A stretch of DNA of 64,000 nucleotides from assembly GCF_000814475.1 (NCBI RefSeq), contig NZ_JSVC01000006.1:1-64000 (forward strand). Reading direction: 5' to 3'. Origin of the DNA: Flavihumibacter solisilvae (GTDB taxonomy: Bacteria > Bacteroidota > Bacteroidia > Chitinophagales > Chitinophagaceae). A program made the translations under genes and the position numbers. The notes beneath the pieces were generated by a model that was given only the letters and a program-made list of their open reading frames with translations, was not told where the DNA came from and searched no databases. The stretch's first letter is position 1. The number at the start of each line of letters is the position of its first letter. Shown here one piece after another: positions 52,063 through 59,879 of the stretch.

Positions 52063-53238
52063 TTAGCGGATGCTTTTCCTGAACGCATCTATTACATAGT
52101 CTGCACTTTGGTACAACAGGGTTTCATTCACCATCAGCTGACCCTGGCCCTTATCGTTGGGACGCGGCATCCGAACATTGAACTCCTTGTTGAGCTTCTC
52201 CTGCAGCTTCCTTCCATCGATTTCTTTTGCAAGTTCAAGGGTGTAAATATTCGTCCCCCCCGAAAGAGCACTGACCCTGATACCCGGTATTTTATTCAAT
52301 GAGGCGAAGATCTCTTCTGACCTTCTTACCGCAGACTGTAAACGCTCTTCAAAACCATCGAGCCGGTGCAATGCCATGGCGGCATTGGCCCAGTTGCTGT
52401 ACATAGACCCGCCATGCACCTTAACCAGGTGCCCCATTTTCCCGATCACGTCTTTACTGCCGCATAACACTGCTCCCGCGCTTGCGCCGAAATATTTATA
52501 CAGCGAAACATACACAGTGTCAAAGTGAGATGCATATTCCTTTATGGGCACGCCACTCCAGGCCGAAGCCATAAAGAGCCTGGCGCCATCGAGGTGAAGT
52601 TTTATATTGTTCGACCGGCAGTATGTGGAGATTTTTCGGATTTCGTCAATGGGCACCTGCCTGCCGTCGGTACGGCGCACTGGATTTTCAATGGATACCG
52701 CACCAATACCCGTCCTGAATACTTCTTCATTTGGCAGGGACTCTATCGTGTCCTGCAACTGTCGCGCAGTAAAATAAGTCTCGCCCGGTGCAAGCGGGTA
52801 TAAGCGTTTGCTGAACACCGATTGCGCCGCATCGGCCTCATCTCGGAACACATGGCTGGTATCCTGCACAAAGACTTTAGAACTTTCACCGCTCAGTACG
52901 GCAATTGCAAGTTGATTGGCCATCGTTCCGCTTGGCATGAAGATGGCGCTTTCCTTCCCCGTGATTTCTGTAAACTTTTTTTCGAGGGCCGCTACTACAC
53001 CACCGGTGCCATATCGGTCCCGCTCGATCCTGCCCTTCGCATTCAACTTTGCGAGTTCGTTGATGTAGTCTTCCGGTTCAAAGGTTTCGCCATCGCCGAA
53101 GAACCTCACAGGGCGCACTGCTGGCGCTTCCTGCGGCCGGGCAGTTGCCGCAAATAGTGTTCCTGCCGGCATTAAAACCGGCACAATCGCGCTGCCAGCC
53201 GTTTTAAGGAAGTTTCGCCTGTTATTCGATGTCGTCAT
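52063..53238 (-). CDS. Threonine-aldolase-like PLP enzyme with twin-arginine signal
   Basis: The protein has 391 aa. The N-terminus (NNRRNFLKTAGSAIVPVLMP, ending at ...LFAATA) is a twin-arginine export signal. The rest is a fold-type I PLP enzyme of the beta-eliminating lyase/threonine aldolase family: SAIFMPSGTMANQLAIAVLS, then NNIKLHLDGARLF and VYVSLYKYFGASAGAVLCGS, where the Lys after LY should hold PLP. Threonine aldolases cleave L-threonine to glycine and acetaldehyde in the cytoplasm, so export with bound PLP would be unusual for this enzyme. Substrate identity is uncertain. Confidence 0.88.
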   Translation of the reverse strand: MTTSNNRRNFLKTAGSAIVPVLMPAGTLFAATARPQEAPAVRPVRFFGDGETFEPEDYINELAKLNAKGRIERDRYGTGGVVAALEKKFTEITGKESAIFMPSGTMANQLAIAVLSGESSKVFVQDTSHVFRDEADAAQSVFSKRLYPLAPGETYFTARQLQDTIESLPNEEVFRTGIGAVSIENPVRRTDGRQVPIDEIRKISTYCRSNNIKLHLDGARLFMASAWSGVPIKEYASHFDTVYVSLYKYFGASAGAVLCGSKDVIGKMGHLVKVHGGSMYSNWANAAMALHRLDGFEERLQSAVRRSEEIFASLNKIPGIRVSALSGGTNIYTLELAKEIDGRKLQEKLNKEFNVRMPRPNDKGQGQLMVNETLLYQSADYVIDAFRKSIR

Positions 53239-53323
53239 AGATCTGGAATTTTTGATCCGCTTAAATTAACAAATAACGCTCGCAATCACTATACGCCATT
53301 CACCGGGCTGGCAGTTTATGACC

Positions 53324-53331
53324 TAAATTTG
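53324..53331 (+). promoter_or_regulatory. Candidate -7 element of the pirin gene
   Basis: TAAATTTG matches TANNTTTG fully and ends 22 bases before the pirin ATG. No TTTG lies at the expected -33 distance, so only this half is supported. Confidence 0.4.
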
Positions 53332-53353
53332 GGAACTACTAATACTACAGATC

Positions 53354-54271
53354 ATGGTTGAACTGGTTATCGAAGCAAGAAAAGCAGCACTCGCTCCGGG
53401 AATGGATGTAAAAAGAATCCTCCCGTTCCGGTTGAAGCGAATGGTAGGTCCATTCATTTTCATGGATCATGCCGGACCAGTTGAAGTAGCACCTTCAACC
53501 GTGAAAACGATGGACGTGCTGCCGCATCCGCATATCGGGCTTTCTACAGTCAGCTATTTATTCGGCGGACGTGTCACGCACCGCGACAGTACCGGGGCCG
53601 AGCAGGTAATTTTACCCGGCGAAGTAAACTGGATGACCGCAGGCAAAGGAATCTCCCATTCGGAAAGGTTTGAAGATCCCGCCATGCTGGCCGGCGGTAT
53701 GCTGGAAATGATCCAGACCTGGGTAGCCCTGCCCGAAAAAGATGAAGAATCAAATCCCACTTTTGACAATTATAAGCCGGATGTATTGCCTGTATTCACT
53801 GACACAGGAGTATGGATGCGCCTGGTTGCCGGTAATGCCTATGGGTTGAAAAGTAATGTGAAAACCCACTCTCCCCTGTTCTATCTCCACGCAGAGCTCG
53901 AAAAAGATGCACGGTTCGGACTGCCACAGGAACATACAGAACGTGCAGTGTATGTGGCCAGGGGCAGCGTTGAGGTTTCGGGAAAAACTTATACACCCGG
54001 ACAGATGATCGTCTTCAACAACGGTGCTGATCCCGTGATCTCTTCACCAGAAAAATCAACGATCCTCCTACTGGGTGGCGAACCGCTGGGTGAAAGATTC
54101 ATCTGGTGGAATTTCGTTTCTTCCCGCAGGGAAAGAATCGAACAGGCCAAGGCCGACTGGAAAGAAGGACGGATCATCCTGCCACCAACAGATAACCAGG
54201 AATTCATACCTCTTCCCGAAGAAAAGTCAAAACCTGCAGGATCCGGGCCAGCGCCACCTGCACTCTCCTGA
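53354..54271 (+). CDS. Pirin family protein
   Basis: The protein has 305 aa. It is a bicupin with the pirin signature: RMVGPFIFMDHAGPVEV, then LPHPHIGLSTVSYLFGG and TAGKGISHSERFE. The His, His, His and Glu residues in these motifs form the metal (Fe) site of the N-terminal cupin. The second cupin (about 170-240) lacks such a cluster, as usual. Bacterial pirins act as quercetinases or as regulators of metabolic enzymes; which applies here is unknown. The C-terminal tail is Pro/Ser-rich (KPAGSGPAPPALS). Confidence 0.94.
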   Translation: MVELVIEARKAALAPGMDVKRILPFRLKRMVGPFIFMDHAGPVEVAPSTVKTMDVLPHPHIGLSTVSYLFGGRVTHRDSTGAEQVILPGEVNWMTAGKGISHSERFEDPAMLAGGMLEMIQTWVALPEKDEESNPTFDNYKPDVLPVFTDTGVWMRLVAGNAYGLKSNVKTHSPLFYLHAELEKDARFGLPQEHTERAVYVARGSVEVSGKTYTPGQMIVFNNGADPVISSPEKSTILLLGGEPLGERFIWWNFVSSRRERIEQAKADWKEGRIILPPTDNQEFIPLPEEKSKPAGSGPAPPALS

Positions 54272-54316
54272 GCTTACAAAAATTTCCTCTCACTAAATTG
54301 AATTCACAAAACCTGT

Positions 54317-54940
54317 ATGCCAGTAAAAAGCCAGCCACCATATCCTACATCTGAAAGCCGTAAGGCTATTATCACTTTCCTGAACCAGGTAATGCAGGTC
54401 AGTGAAGCGGAATTGGAATTACTATACCCTATACTGCAGTACAGGAAACTGAAAAAACAAGATTTCATTTTAAAAGAAGGTGATGTATGTAGGAATGTTT
54501 ATTTCATCACCGAAGGATTCTTCCGCATGTACTATGTTGATCATGATGGTAACGAGATCAATTACAGATTTACCGGCAGGAACAATTTCCTGGTGGACTT
54601 TCAAAGCTTCCTCATGCAGAAACCTTCACATTTCTACTGGCAAGCCATGCATGACGCAGAGGTGCTTGTCCTTCCCTATAACGATATCCATAAATTGTAC
54701 GCAAGCTCACAGGCATGGAATAATTTCGGCCGGCTGATAGCAGAGCGGGTATACCTGCAACTGAATGAACGGGTTGAAATGCTGCTCTTCATGACTCCCG
54801 AAGAACGCTATCAACATTTACTGGACACCCAACCGGACCTGTTCAACCAGGTTTCCCAGTTCCACCTTTCCTCCTACCTCGGCATTAAGCCAGAATCACT
54901 TAGCAGACTTCGCAAAAGATTATCTAAAAGCAGACATTAG
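54317..54940 (+). CDS. Crp/Fnr-type cyclic-nucleotide-binding regulator
   Basis: The protein has 207 aa. The cyclic-nucleotide-binding fold is at about 20-140 (FILKEGDVCRNVYFITEGFF), but the phosphate-binding cassette with RPRxA is not evident, so it may not bind cAMP. A dimerisation helix and a short winged HTH follow (VSQFHLSSYLGIKPESLSRL). This is the common Bacteroidota type of Crp homologue with no known ligand. It is the first of four genes on one strand leading to the aldehyde dehydrogenase and may regulate them (inference). It begins 45 bases after the pirin stop. Confidence 0.92.
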   Translation: MPVKSQPPYPTSESRKAIITFLNQVMQVSEAELELLYPILQYRKLKKQDFILKEGDVCRNVYFITEGFFRMYYVDHDGNEINYRFTGRNNFLVDFQSFLMQKPSHFYWQAMHDAEVLVLPYNDIHKLYASSQAWNNFGRLIAERVYLQLNERVEMLLFMTPEERYQHLLDTQPDLFNQVSQFHLSSYLGIKPESLSRLRKRLSKSRH

Positions 54941-55013
54941 ATTTTTTTCTTAACCAAGGTCAACGGTTTTCGCCCCGCTGATGAAGGAATTTTGTCTCGT
55001 AAAAAGAAACGAG

Positions 55014-55517
55014 ATGAAAAAGAAATACAGCTCCAGGTATATCCAGGATTTCGAAGTAAATGTACCGGTCGATAATATCGATCTCTACAAATGGATTACC
55101 GGCATGACAGATGCAGATTATGCGTCTTATTCCCCGGCTCACAAAGCAATGGGCAGCTTCACTAATGAAGGCGTCTTTTACATGACAAACGTTGAAAACA
55201 TCGGCACGGAAACGATTGTCCAGAATTACCAACTAGTCACTCATGCCGCTAATCGTGTGCAGCTTTACTCCGCCAGGAGCACCGCGTATATCATGCGATG
55301 GTTCCCCGTAAAAGTTGGTGTGCCCTGGCAATTATACGTGCAACCTGTCTCTGCAACCAGCAGCCGCCTCATCTGCCTGATCGGGGTTGACTACCCGAAT
55401 CCCGTTCTCAGGATCGCGGCATGGTTCGGCGGATTAGGAGGATTTTTTCTCCGTAAACATCTCAATAGGGAAGGCAGGGCCTTTGCCCTTGACATTGAAC
55501 AAAAATTCACCTCCTAA
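55014..55517 (+). CDS. Conserved-looking protein of unknown function
   Basis: The protein has 167 aa from the ATG at 55014 (MKKKYSSRYIQDFEVNVPVD); an upstream ATG at 54981 would add 11 residues. I recognise no domain with certainty. The alternating strands and helix ending (GGFFLRKHLNREGRAFALDI) resemble SRPBCC/helix-grip proteins, with an N-terminal stretch IDLYKWITGMTDADYASYSP. There is no signal peptide or transmembrane helix. It is located between the Crp-type regulator and the DUF1569 gene in a compact operon. Confidence 0.7.
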   Translation: MKKKYSSRYIQDFEVNVPVDNIDLYKWITGMTDADYASYSPAHKAMGSFTNEGVFYMTNVENIGTETIVQNYQLVTHAANRVQLYSARSTAYIMRWFPVKVGVPWQLYVQPVSATSSRLICLIGVDYPNPVLRIAAWFGGLGGFFLRKHLNREGRAFALDIEQKFTS

Positions 55518-55525
55518 TAACAAGT

Positions 55526-55975
55526 ATGGAACATTCAATTTTTAATCATTCAACCTTTGTCAGCATCAACAGCAGGATCCTTGAGCTGCGACCTTCAGCT
55601 AAACGACAATGGGGTAAAATGAACCTCGTGCAGATGATGCGACACCTGACAATTGCAACAGGATCCGGAATCAGGGTTTATAAACTTCACGACGAAAGTT
55701 CATACCTGTCGCGGACATTCCTGAAATTCCTCGTACTGCGATTACTCAGGCGTTTGCCACACAACGCGCCTGCTCCAAAGAGCTTCAGGACGGAAACTAA
55801 AATCCTTCTTGACTTCAGTGCAGAAAAAGCGAATGTGCTTAATATCCTGGAATTGGCTTACTCTTCTACTCAGGGCATCTATCTGCATCCCATGTTTGGA
55901 AAGATGAACAGGAACGAATGGGGAACACTTGTATATCGTCACTTCGATCATCACCTCCGCCAGTTTGGAGCTTAA
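55526..55975 (+). CDS. DUF1569/DinB-like protein
   Basis: The protein has 149 aa. The stretch LELRPSAKRQWGKMNLVQMMRHL fits the DUF1569 pattern (PxxxxxWGKMxxxQMxxH), a four-helix DinB-like fold with a potential metal-binding His, and there is a second conserved region with GTLVYRHFDHHLRQFG at the C-terminus (His-x2-His-His). The activity is unknown. It starts 8 bases after the preceding gene and ends 15 bases before the aldehyde dehydrogenase. Confidence 0.8.
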   Translation: MEHSIFNHSTFVSINSRILELRPSAKRQWGKMNLVQMMRHLTIATGSGIRVYKLHDESSYLSRTFLKFLVLRLLRRLPHNAPAPKSFRTETKILLDFSAEKANVLNILELAYSSTQGIYLHPMFGKMNRNEWGTLVYRHFDHHLRQFGA

Positions 55976-55990
55976 TAAATAAAACAAGCA

Positions 55991-57352
55991 ATGAAACAGA
56001 TCATCAATCAACAAAAGCAGTACTTCAACAGCAACGTCACAAAACCGGTTGTCTTTCGCATTGAGCAGCTAAAACTTTTACGATCCGTAGTCAAATCGCA
56101 CGAGCGGGTATTAACCGAAGCTATTTACAAGGATTTCGGAAAAGGGAATTTCAATACCTACCTCACGGAATTTACCGGGGTATATCATGCCATTGACAAA
56201 GCCATTAAAAACGTGCGGAAATGGTCAAAGTGGAAAAACGCCGCAACGAATATGGTCAACTTCCCCGGACGTAGCTATATCATTCCTGAACCACTCGGAG
56301 CCTGTCTCATTATCGGCGCGTGGAATTATCCTGTGAACCTGACACTGGTACCGGCGATAGCAGCCATTGCCGCAGGCAATACTGTTGTCGTGAAGCCCAG
56401 CGAACTCGCAGCACATACCAGCGAGGTATTATCAAATATGATCAGTCAGCATTTCGATCCGTCATTTTTTGCGGTTGTCGAAGGCGGGGTAAAAGAAACA
56501 ACCGAATTACTTGCTGAGCAATTTGACAAGATCTTTTTCACCGGCAGTGTTCCTGTTGGAAAGACAATCTACGAGGCCGCCGCTAAAAACCTCACACCGG
56601 TAACCCTGGAGTTGGGAGGAAAAAGTCCTCTGATTGTTGCGCCGGATGCCAACTTAAAAACGACTGTGAAAAGACTTGTATGGGGTAAGTTTGTGAATGC
56701 GGGCCAGACCTGCATTGCACCCGATTATGTTTTGGTACACAGCAGCATCGAGCAATCATTCCTGTCACTGCTAAAAAAGGAAATAGAGGCCGGGAAGTAT
56801 TCATTTGCAAATGACAACTATGCCCAGATCATCAGTAAAAAACATTTCAACAGGCTTGTCAGTTTAATTGATCCGGCTAAGGTATTTGTCGGCGGAAACC
56901 ATGACCATGCAAATCGGATTGTCGCGCCTACCGTGGTCACCAATGTTTCCGTTGATGATAAGATAATGGAAGATGAAATCTTCGGACCTATACTACCAGT
57001 ATTAACATACGAGAACATCGATGACGCCATCTCTTTTGTAAAATCAAAACCCAAACCGCTCGCACTTTACCTGTTTTCTGAAGACGGTTCCCTTCATCGC
57101 AGGATCTGGAACGAAATATCCTTTGGTGGCGGCATGGTAAACGATGTGCTGATGCATTTCGTAAATGACAACCTCCCCTTCGGCGGTGTAGGTAACAGTG
57201 GTATAGGCAGTTATCACGGTGAAGCCGGCTTCAGGTCATTCTCACATTTCAAAAGCGTTATCCGGCGGCCGACTTTCATCGAATTCCCGATAAAATATTT
57301 TCCTTTCAGCAAATTGAAATCCTTACTGATCCGTAAAGCATTCGGGGTATGA
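55991..57352 (+). CDS. Aldehyde dehydrogenase (class 3-like)
   Basis: The protein has 453 aa, the short length of class 3/fatty-aldehyde-type ALDHs. Motifs are IIGAWNYPVNLTLVPAIAAI, FTGSVPVGKTIYEAA (NAD binding), VTLELGGKSPLIV (general base Glu) and NAGQTCIAPDYVLV (catalytic Cys near residue 240). Near the C-terminus is the membrane-type ending PIKYFPFSKLKSLLIRKAFG. It oxidises aldehydes to acids with NAD(P). It is the last gene of the Crp-DUF-DUF1569-ALDH run. Confidence 0.95.
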   Translation: MKQIINQQKQYFNSNVTKPVVFRIEQLKLLRSVVKSHERVLTEAIYKDFGKGNFNTYLTEFTGVYHAIDKAIKNVRKWSKWKNAATNMVNFPGRSYIIPEPLGACLIIGAWNYPVNLTLVPAIAAIAAGNTVVVKPSELAAHTSEVLSNMISQHFDPSFFAVVEGGVKETTELLAEQFDKIFFTGSVPVGKTIYEAAAKNLTPVTLELGGKSPLIVAPDANLKTTVKRLVWGKFVNAGQTCIAPDYVLVHSSIEQSFLSLLKKEIEAGKYSFANDNYAQIISKKHFNRLVSLIDPAKVFVGGNHDHANRIVAPTVVTNVSVDDKIMEDEIFGPILPVLTYENIDDAISFVKSKPKPLALYLFSEDGSLHRRIWNEISFGGGMVNDVLMHFVNDNLPFGGVGNSGIGSYHGEAGFRSFSHFKSVIRRPTFIEFPIKYFPFSKLKSLLIRKAFGV

Positions 57353-57506
57353 TTGCGCAACAATTGCAATAAATGCAAACAAACCAGGGATGTACGCTCT
57401 TCTTGATCAGTGCTGGTTCATTTATTTTCTGCGGTATAGATGATGACGATGGGGTCCAACAGTTAACATTAGCCAGCCACCGGTCGCCCGCGCGGGTGCT
57501 GACATC

Positions 57507-57523
57507 TCCTTTTGAAAAAAGGA
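57507..57523. terminator. Weak hairpin downstream of the aldehyde dehydrogenase operon
   Basis: TCCTTTTGAAAAAAGGA forms a perfect 7-bp stem with a 3-base loop about 155 bases after the ALDH stop. No U-tract follows, so rho-independent termination is doubtful. A separate perfect palindrome, CCCGCGCGGG, lies at 57487-57496. Confidence 0.25.
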
Positions 57524-57539
57524 AGGCAGTATGATCCCA

Positions 57540-57785
57540 TCATACAATGTACCTGCTGATCCACTTGCCAACGGTCGGGGCCTGGTAATGTCTCATCATA
57601 TTGAGTAGCTCGTCAATGTTGTCGCTTACCAGCAGCATGTCACGATTAACTGCTTTAAGGAATCCTTTATCTACCATCTTTTGCAACAGTGACAGCAGGT
57701 CGTCGTAGAACCCGTGATATTTAAAATTGCTATTGGCTTTTTGTGCAACCCAAGCTGCGTGCCAACCGGAAATGCAAGTGCATCG
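57540..57785 (-). pseudogene. Frameshifted relic of a LOG-family nucleotide hydrolase
   Basis: Two pieces in different frames match the C-terminal third of LOG/TIGR00730 proteins (cytokinin riboside 5'-monophosphate phosphoribohydrolase type). The first reads FPVGTQLGLHKKPIAILNIT (near 57785-57722). A one-base frameshift at about 57720 moves to GFYDDLLSLLQKMVDKGFLK, then MLLVSDNIDELLNMMRHYQA and PTVGKWI, ending with the stop at 57540-57542. The N-terminal two thirds, including the PGGxGTxxE nucleotide motif, are gone. An open frame of 91 codons (57540-57815) covers it, but its first 32 residues are out of the true frame. It is not a functional gene. Confidence 0.75.
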
Positions 57786-57824
57786 TGCGACAAACAAACA
57801 GCTGATACGTTTCATTCGTCGCGG

Positions 57825-58949
57825 TTACATGCCCTTATATTGCTGAAGCCTGCATTCAAATGCAGCCAAGTCTTCCCGCGACACTTTTTTTGTTTTCTTC
57901 AGAAAATCAATTGCCCTTTCCTGTGCCTTTATTGCATCTGATTTATCACCGGCACGCCAATACATGGTTGCCATTTTCTGATACTTCTTATGAAGGATCT
58001 CAGACGCAGGAAATCCGTCAATTTCCAACTGGTAGGCTTCTGCGCCCAAACGGTAAATTTCTACCGGTAGCTTCAGGGTATCACCATACCATTCCATGGC
58101 CCATTCAATGGCTCCGCCAACCTGTTCAAATGGCGGATCTGCAAAATACTCATATGTTGGTGTAACCATCGCAATCTTTCCATATTCGTATGCCTTCCGC
58201 GGATCCGTCTTCAATAAGGATAAGAATGTATGATAGGCTACAGAAGGAGTGTATTTGAGTGCTGGTTCTTTTTTCACTATTTCTTCAATGGCAATAAGGG
58301 CGGCCTCCGGCTTGCCCCGATCGCCCGGTTTCAGCCTGTTGCTTTGATATGCCAACAAATCGTACCCTGCCTCGGAATCGAGATATTGCACCCGTCGGTC
58401 AAAATTTCGCTTTGCCAATGCGGCCTGCACATCCCAGGTGTTGTTTACTATTTTGGGCAAAATATTATCCAGCAAACTTGAAAGGCCGTACCAGGCAATC
58501 CTGCCTTCTTCATTCACCACAAAACATTTGGGGATGCCTTTGACAAGTGTAGCATCGTTCCACTCCGTAGCCATAAAATTGCTGTCCTCCACTGCAACCG
58601 GGAAGTCCATTTTATCACCCATATTATTCACAAATGTTCGTAGCTCCCCAATTGGTTTGTTATCGGAAATATTTATCCCGATGAAAGTCACCTTATCGCG
58701 GTATTCACGTGTCAGCGCTGATACATGAGGCATTCCCCTTATACAAGCTTTGCACCAGGTCGCCCACAATTCAATCACATAGATCTTACCCTTTTCCAAC
58801 TTCTTGACCGGGGTACCTTTGAGCCACTCACGCACCCGTAAAGGAGGAGCAACATCGCCAATATTTAAAGCGGGGATCTCAACATCTTGTGCAATTGAGG
58901 AATTTACTGCCAGGCACAGCAGTATCAATAACTGAAATTTTCGATGCAT
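57825..58949 (-). CDS. TlpA-like thioredoxin family protein
   Basis: The protein has 374 aa. A signal peptide (LLILLCLAVNSSIAQ) is followed by a thioredoxin-fold domain (about 28-165) with the redox motif WATWCKACIRGMPHVSALTR (WCxxC, CKAC). The remaining 200 residues are TPR-like helices (EAALIAIEEIVKKEPALKYT, then KSDAIKAQERAIDFLKKTKK). It acts outside the cytoplasm as a thiol-disulfide reductase. The C-terminal TPR region suggests a protein-binding role. The length is about twice that of plain TlpA because of this tail. Confidence 0.93.
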   Translation of the reverse strand: MHRKFQLLILLCLAVNSSIAQDVEIPALNIGDVAPPLRVREWLKGTPVKKLEKGKIYVIELWATWCKACIRGMPHVSALTREYRDKVTFIGINISDNKPIGELRTFVNNMGDKMDFPVAVEDSNFMATEWNDATLVKGIPKCFVVNEEGRIAWYGLSSLLDNILPKIVNNTWDVQAALAKRNFDRRVQYLDSEAGYDLLAYQSNRLKPGDRGKPEAALIAIEEIVKKEPALKYTPSVAYHTFLSLLKTDPRKAYEYGKIAMVTPTYEYFADPPFEQVGGAIEWAMEWYGDTLKLPVEIYRLGAEAYQLEIDGFPASEILHKKYQKMATMYWRAGDKSDAIKAQERAIDFLKKTKKVSREDLAAFECRLQQYKGM

Positions 58950-59018
58950 AGGAAGGCAGGAATAAGGTTAAGGTTATGTAACAATCACCAATATACGCAT
59001 TCTGAATTTCCGTCAGGG

Positions 59019-59459
59019 TCATTTTTGTTCCAGGTATGTTTTGAGGGTCTGCATTGCCACGGGCCATGCCTGCTTTACGGCTTCATAGTACCAGTCCCAG
59101 TCTTCTCCCTGCTGGTAGCCGTCCTGGCACAAATACACAACAGAGCCGCCGGATGCATTTTGCTTTGCTGTAACGGTGAGGCTCATGGGACCAAAAAATG
59201 GCCGGGCCGGATTCAGGTAAAGAAAATTATCAATGACTAATGCCCCGCCGGGATCGTACTCTTTGATTATACCCGTAGAAATATACCCGAAGCCTGTATC
59301 ATTGATTGCCCAGGCAAGTGTATACACACCACCCGGTTCTTTAACTATTAACGTACGTTCCACCTGCCACCAGTCGCGCAGCATCTCCGCATCCGTAAAT
59401 GCAGCAATCACCTGTCCAGGTGATGAACTGGTTTCCATCACTACTTCAACTCTTCTCAT
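59019..59459 (-). CDS. SRPBCC (AHSA1-like) domain protein
   Basis: The protein has 146 aa. The start VEVVMETSSSPGQVIAAFTD, then WWQVERTLIVKEPGGVYTLA and a C-terminal helix (KQAWPVAMQTLKTYLEQK) are typical of activator-of-HSP90-like SRPBCC proteins. The ligand is unknown. Its ATG overlaps the preceding DUF1398 stop (TAATG), so the two are co-translated. Confidence 0.88.
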   Translation of the reverse strand: MRRVEVVMETSSSPGQVIAAFTDAEMLRDWWQVERTLIVKEPGGVYTLAWAINDTGFGYISTGIIKEYDPGGALVIDNFLYLNPARPFFGPMSLTVTAKQNASGGSVVYLCQDGYQQGEDWDWYYEAVKQAWPVAMQTLKTYLEQK

Positions 59460-59848
59460 TAGCCCGGTATATTCTCAGTTAAGACTTCCCTCCCCTGCCT
59501 GTCAAAATATGTACAGGTCATTGCCGCAAGATCTACCACCCACTTCTCTATGCCGGACTTTGCGCAATCATTGCAGAATGTCATGTAATCTGTTTTGCCT
59601 TGCTGGTGCGCTTTTAAATCGGCATTGAAAGTTTCAGGGTCAGGTTGCGCAGCCACATTTAAATCGGGATACTTAATGGGAGAAGACGTGCTGTAACCAT
59701 TGCTGCCATTATAATCGGTATGACCGTCTTTCACAAATGTTTCATAATGGACGACTCCCAATTGCACAAGGTCCTTGATATATGCAGGGAAATCGGCGCC
59801 CGATTTCACCTTACTATGGGCCTGCTGGATCTGTTCTATTGTAAACAT
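59459..59848 (-). CDS. DUF1398 family protein
   Basis: The protein has 129 aa. The opening FTIEQIQQAHSKVKSGADFP, then QLGVVHYETFVKDGHTDYNG and CNDCAKSGIEKWVVDLAAMT follow the DUF1398 pattern (an E. coli YbcV/phage envelope-like group) with its CxxC. The function is unknown. It is coupled to the SRPBCC gene and lies downstream of the haloperoxidase gene (about 30-base gap). Confidence 0.85.
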   Translation of the reverse strand: MFTIEQIQQAHSKVKSGADFPAYIKDLVQLGVVHYETFVKDGHTDYNGSNGYSTSSPIKYPDLNVAAQPDPETFNADLKAHQQGKTDYMTFCNDCAKSGIEKWVVDLAAMTCTYFDRQGREVLTENIPG

Positions 59849-59879
59849 CGCATTAGTTTAAAATTCATTCGACTCTGTT

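Noticed and set aside
57487-57523. Palindrome and hairpin as a mobile-element end or attachment site
   Set aside because: There is no transposase, target duplication or second copy in the window; the hairpin is kept only as a weak terminator candidate.
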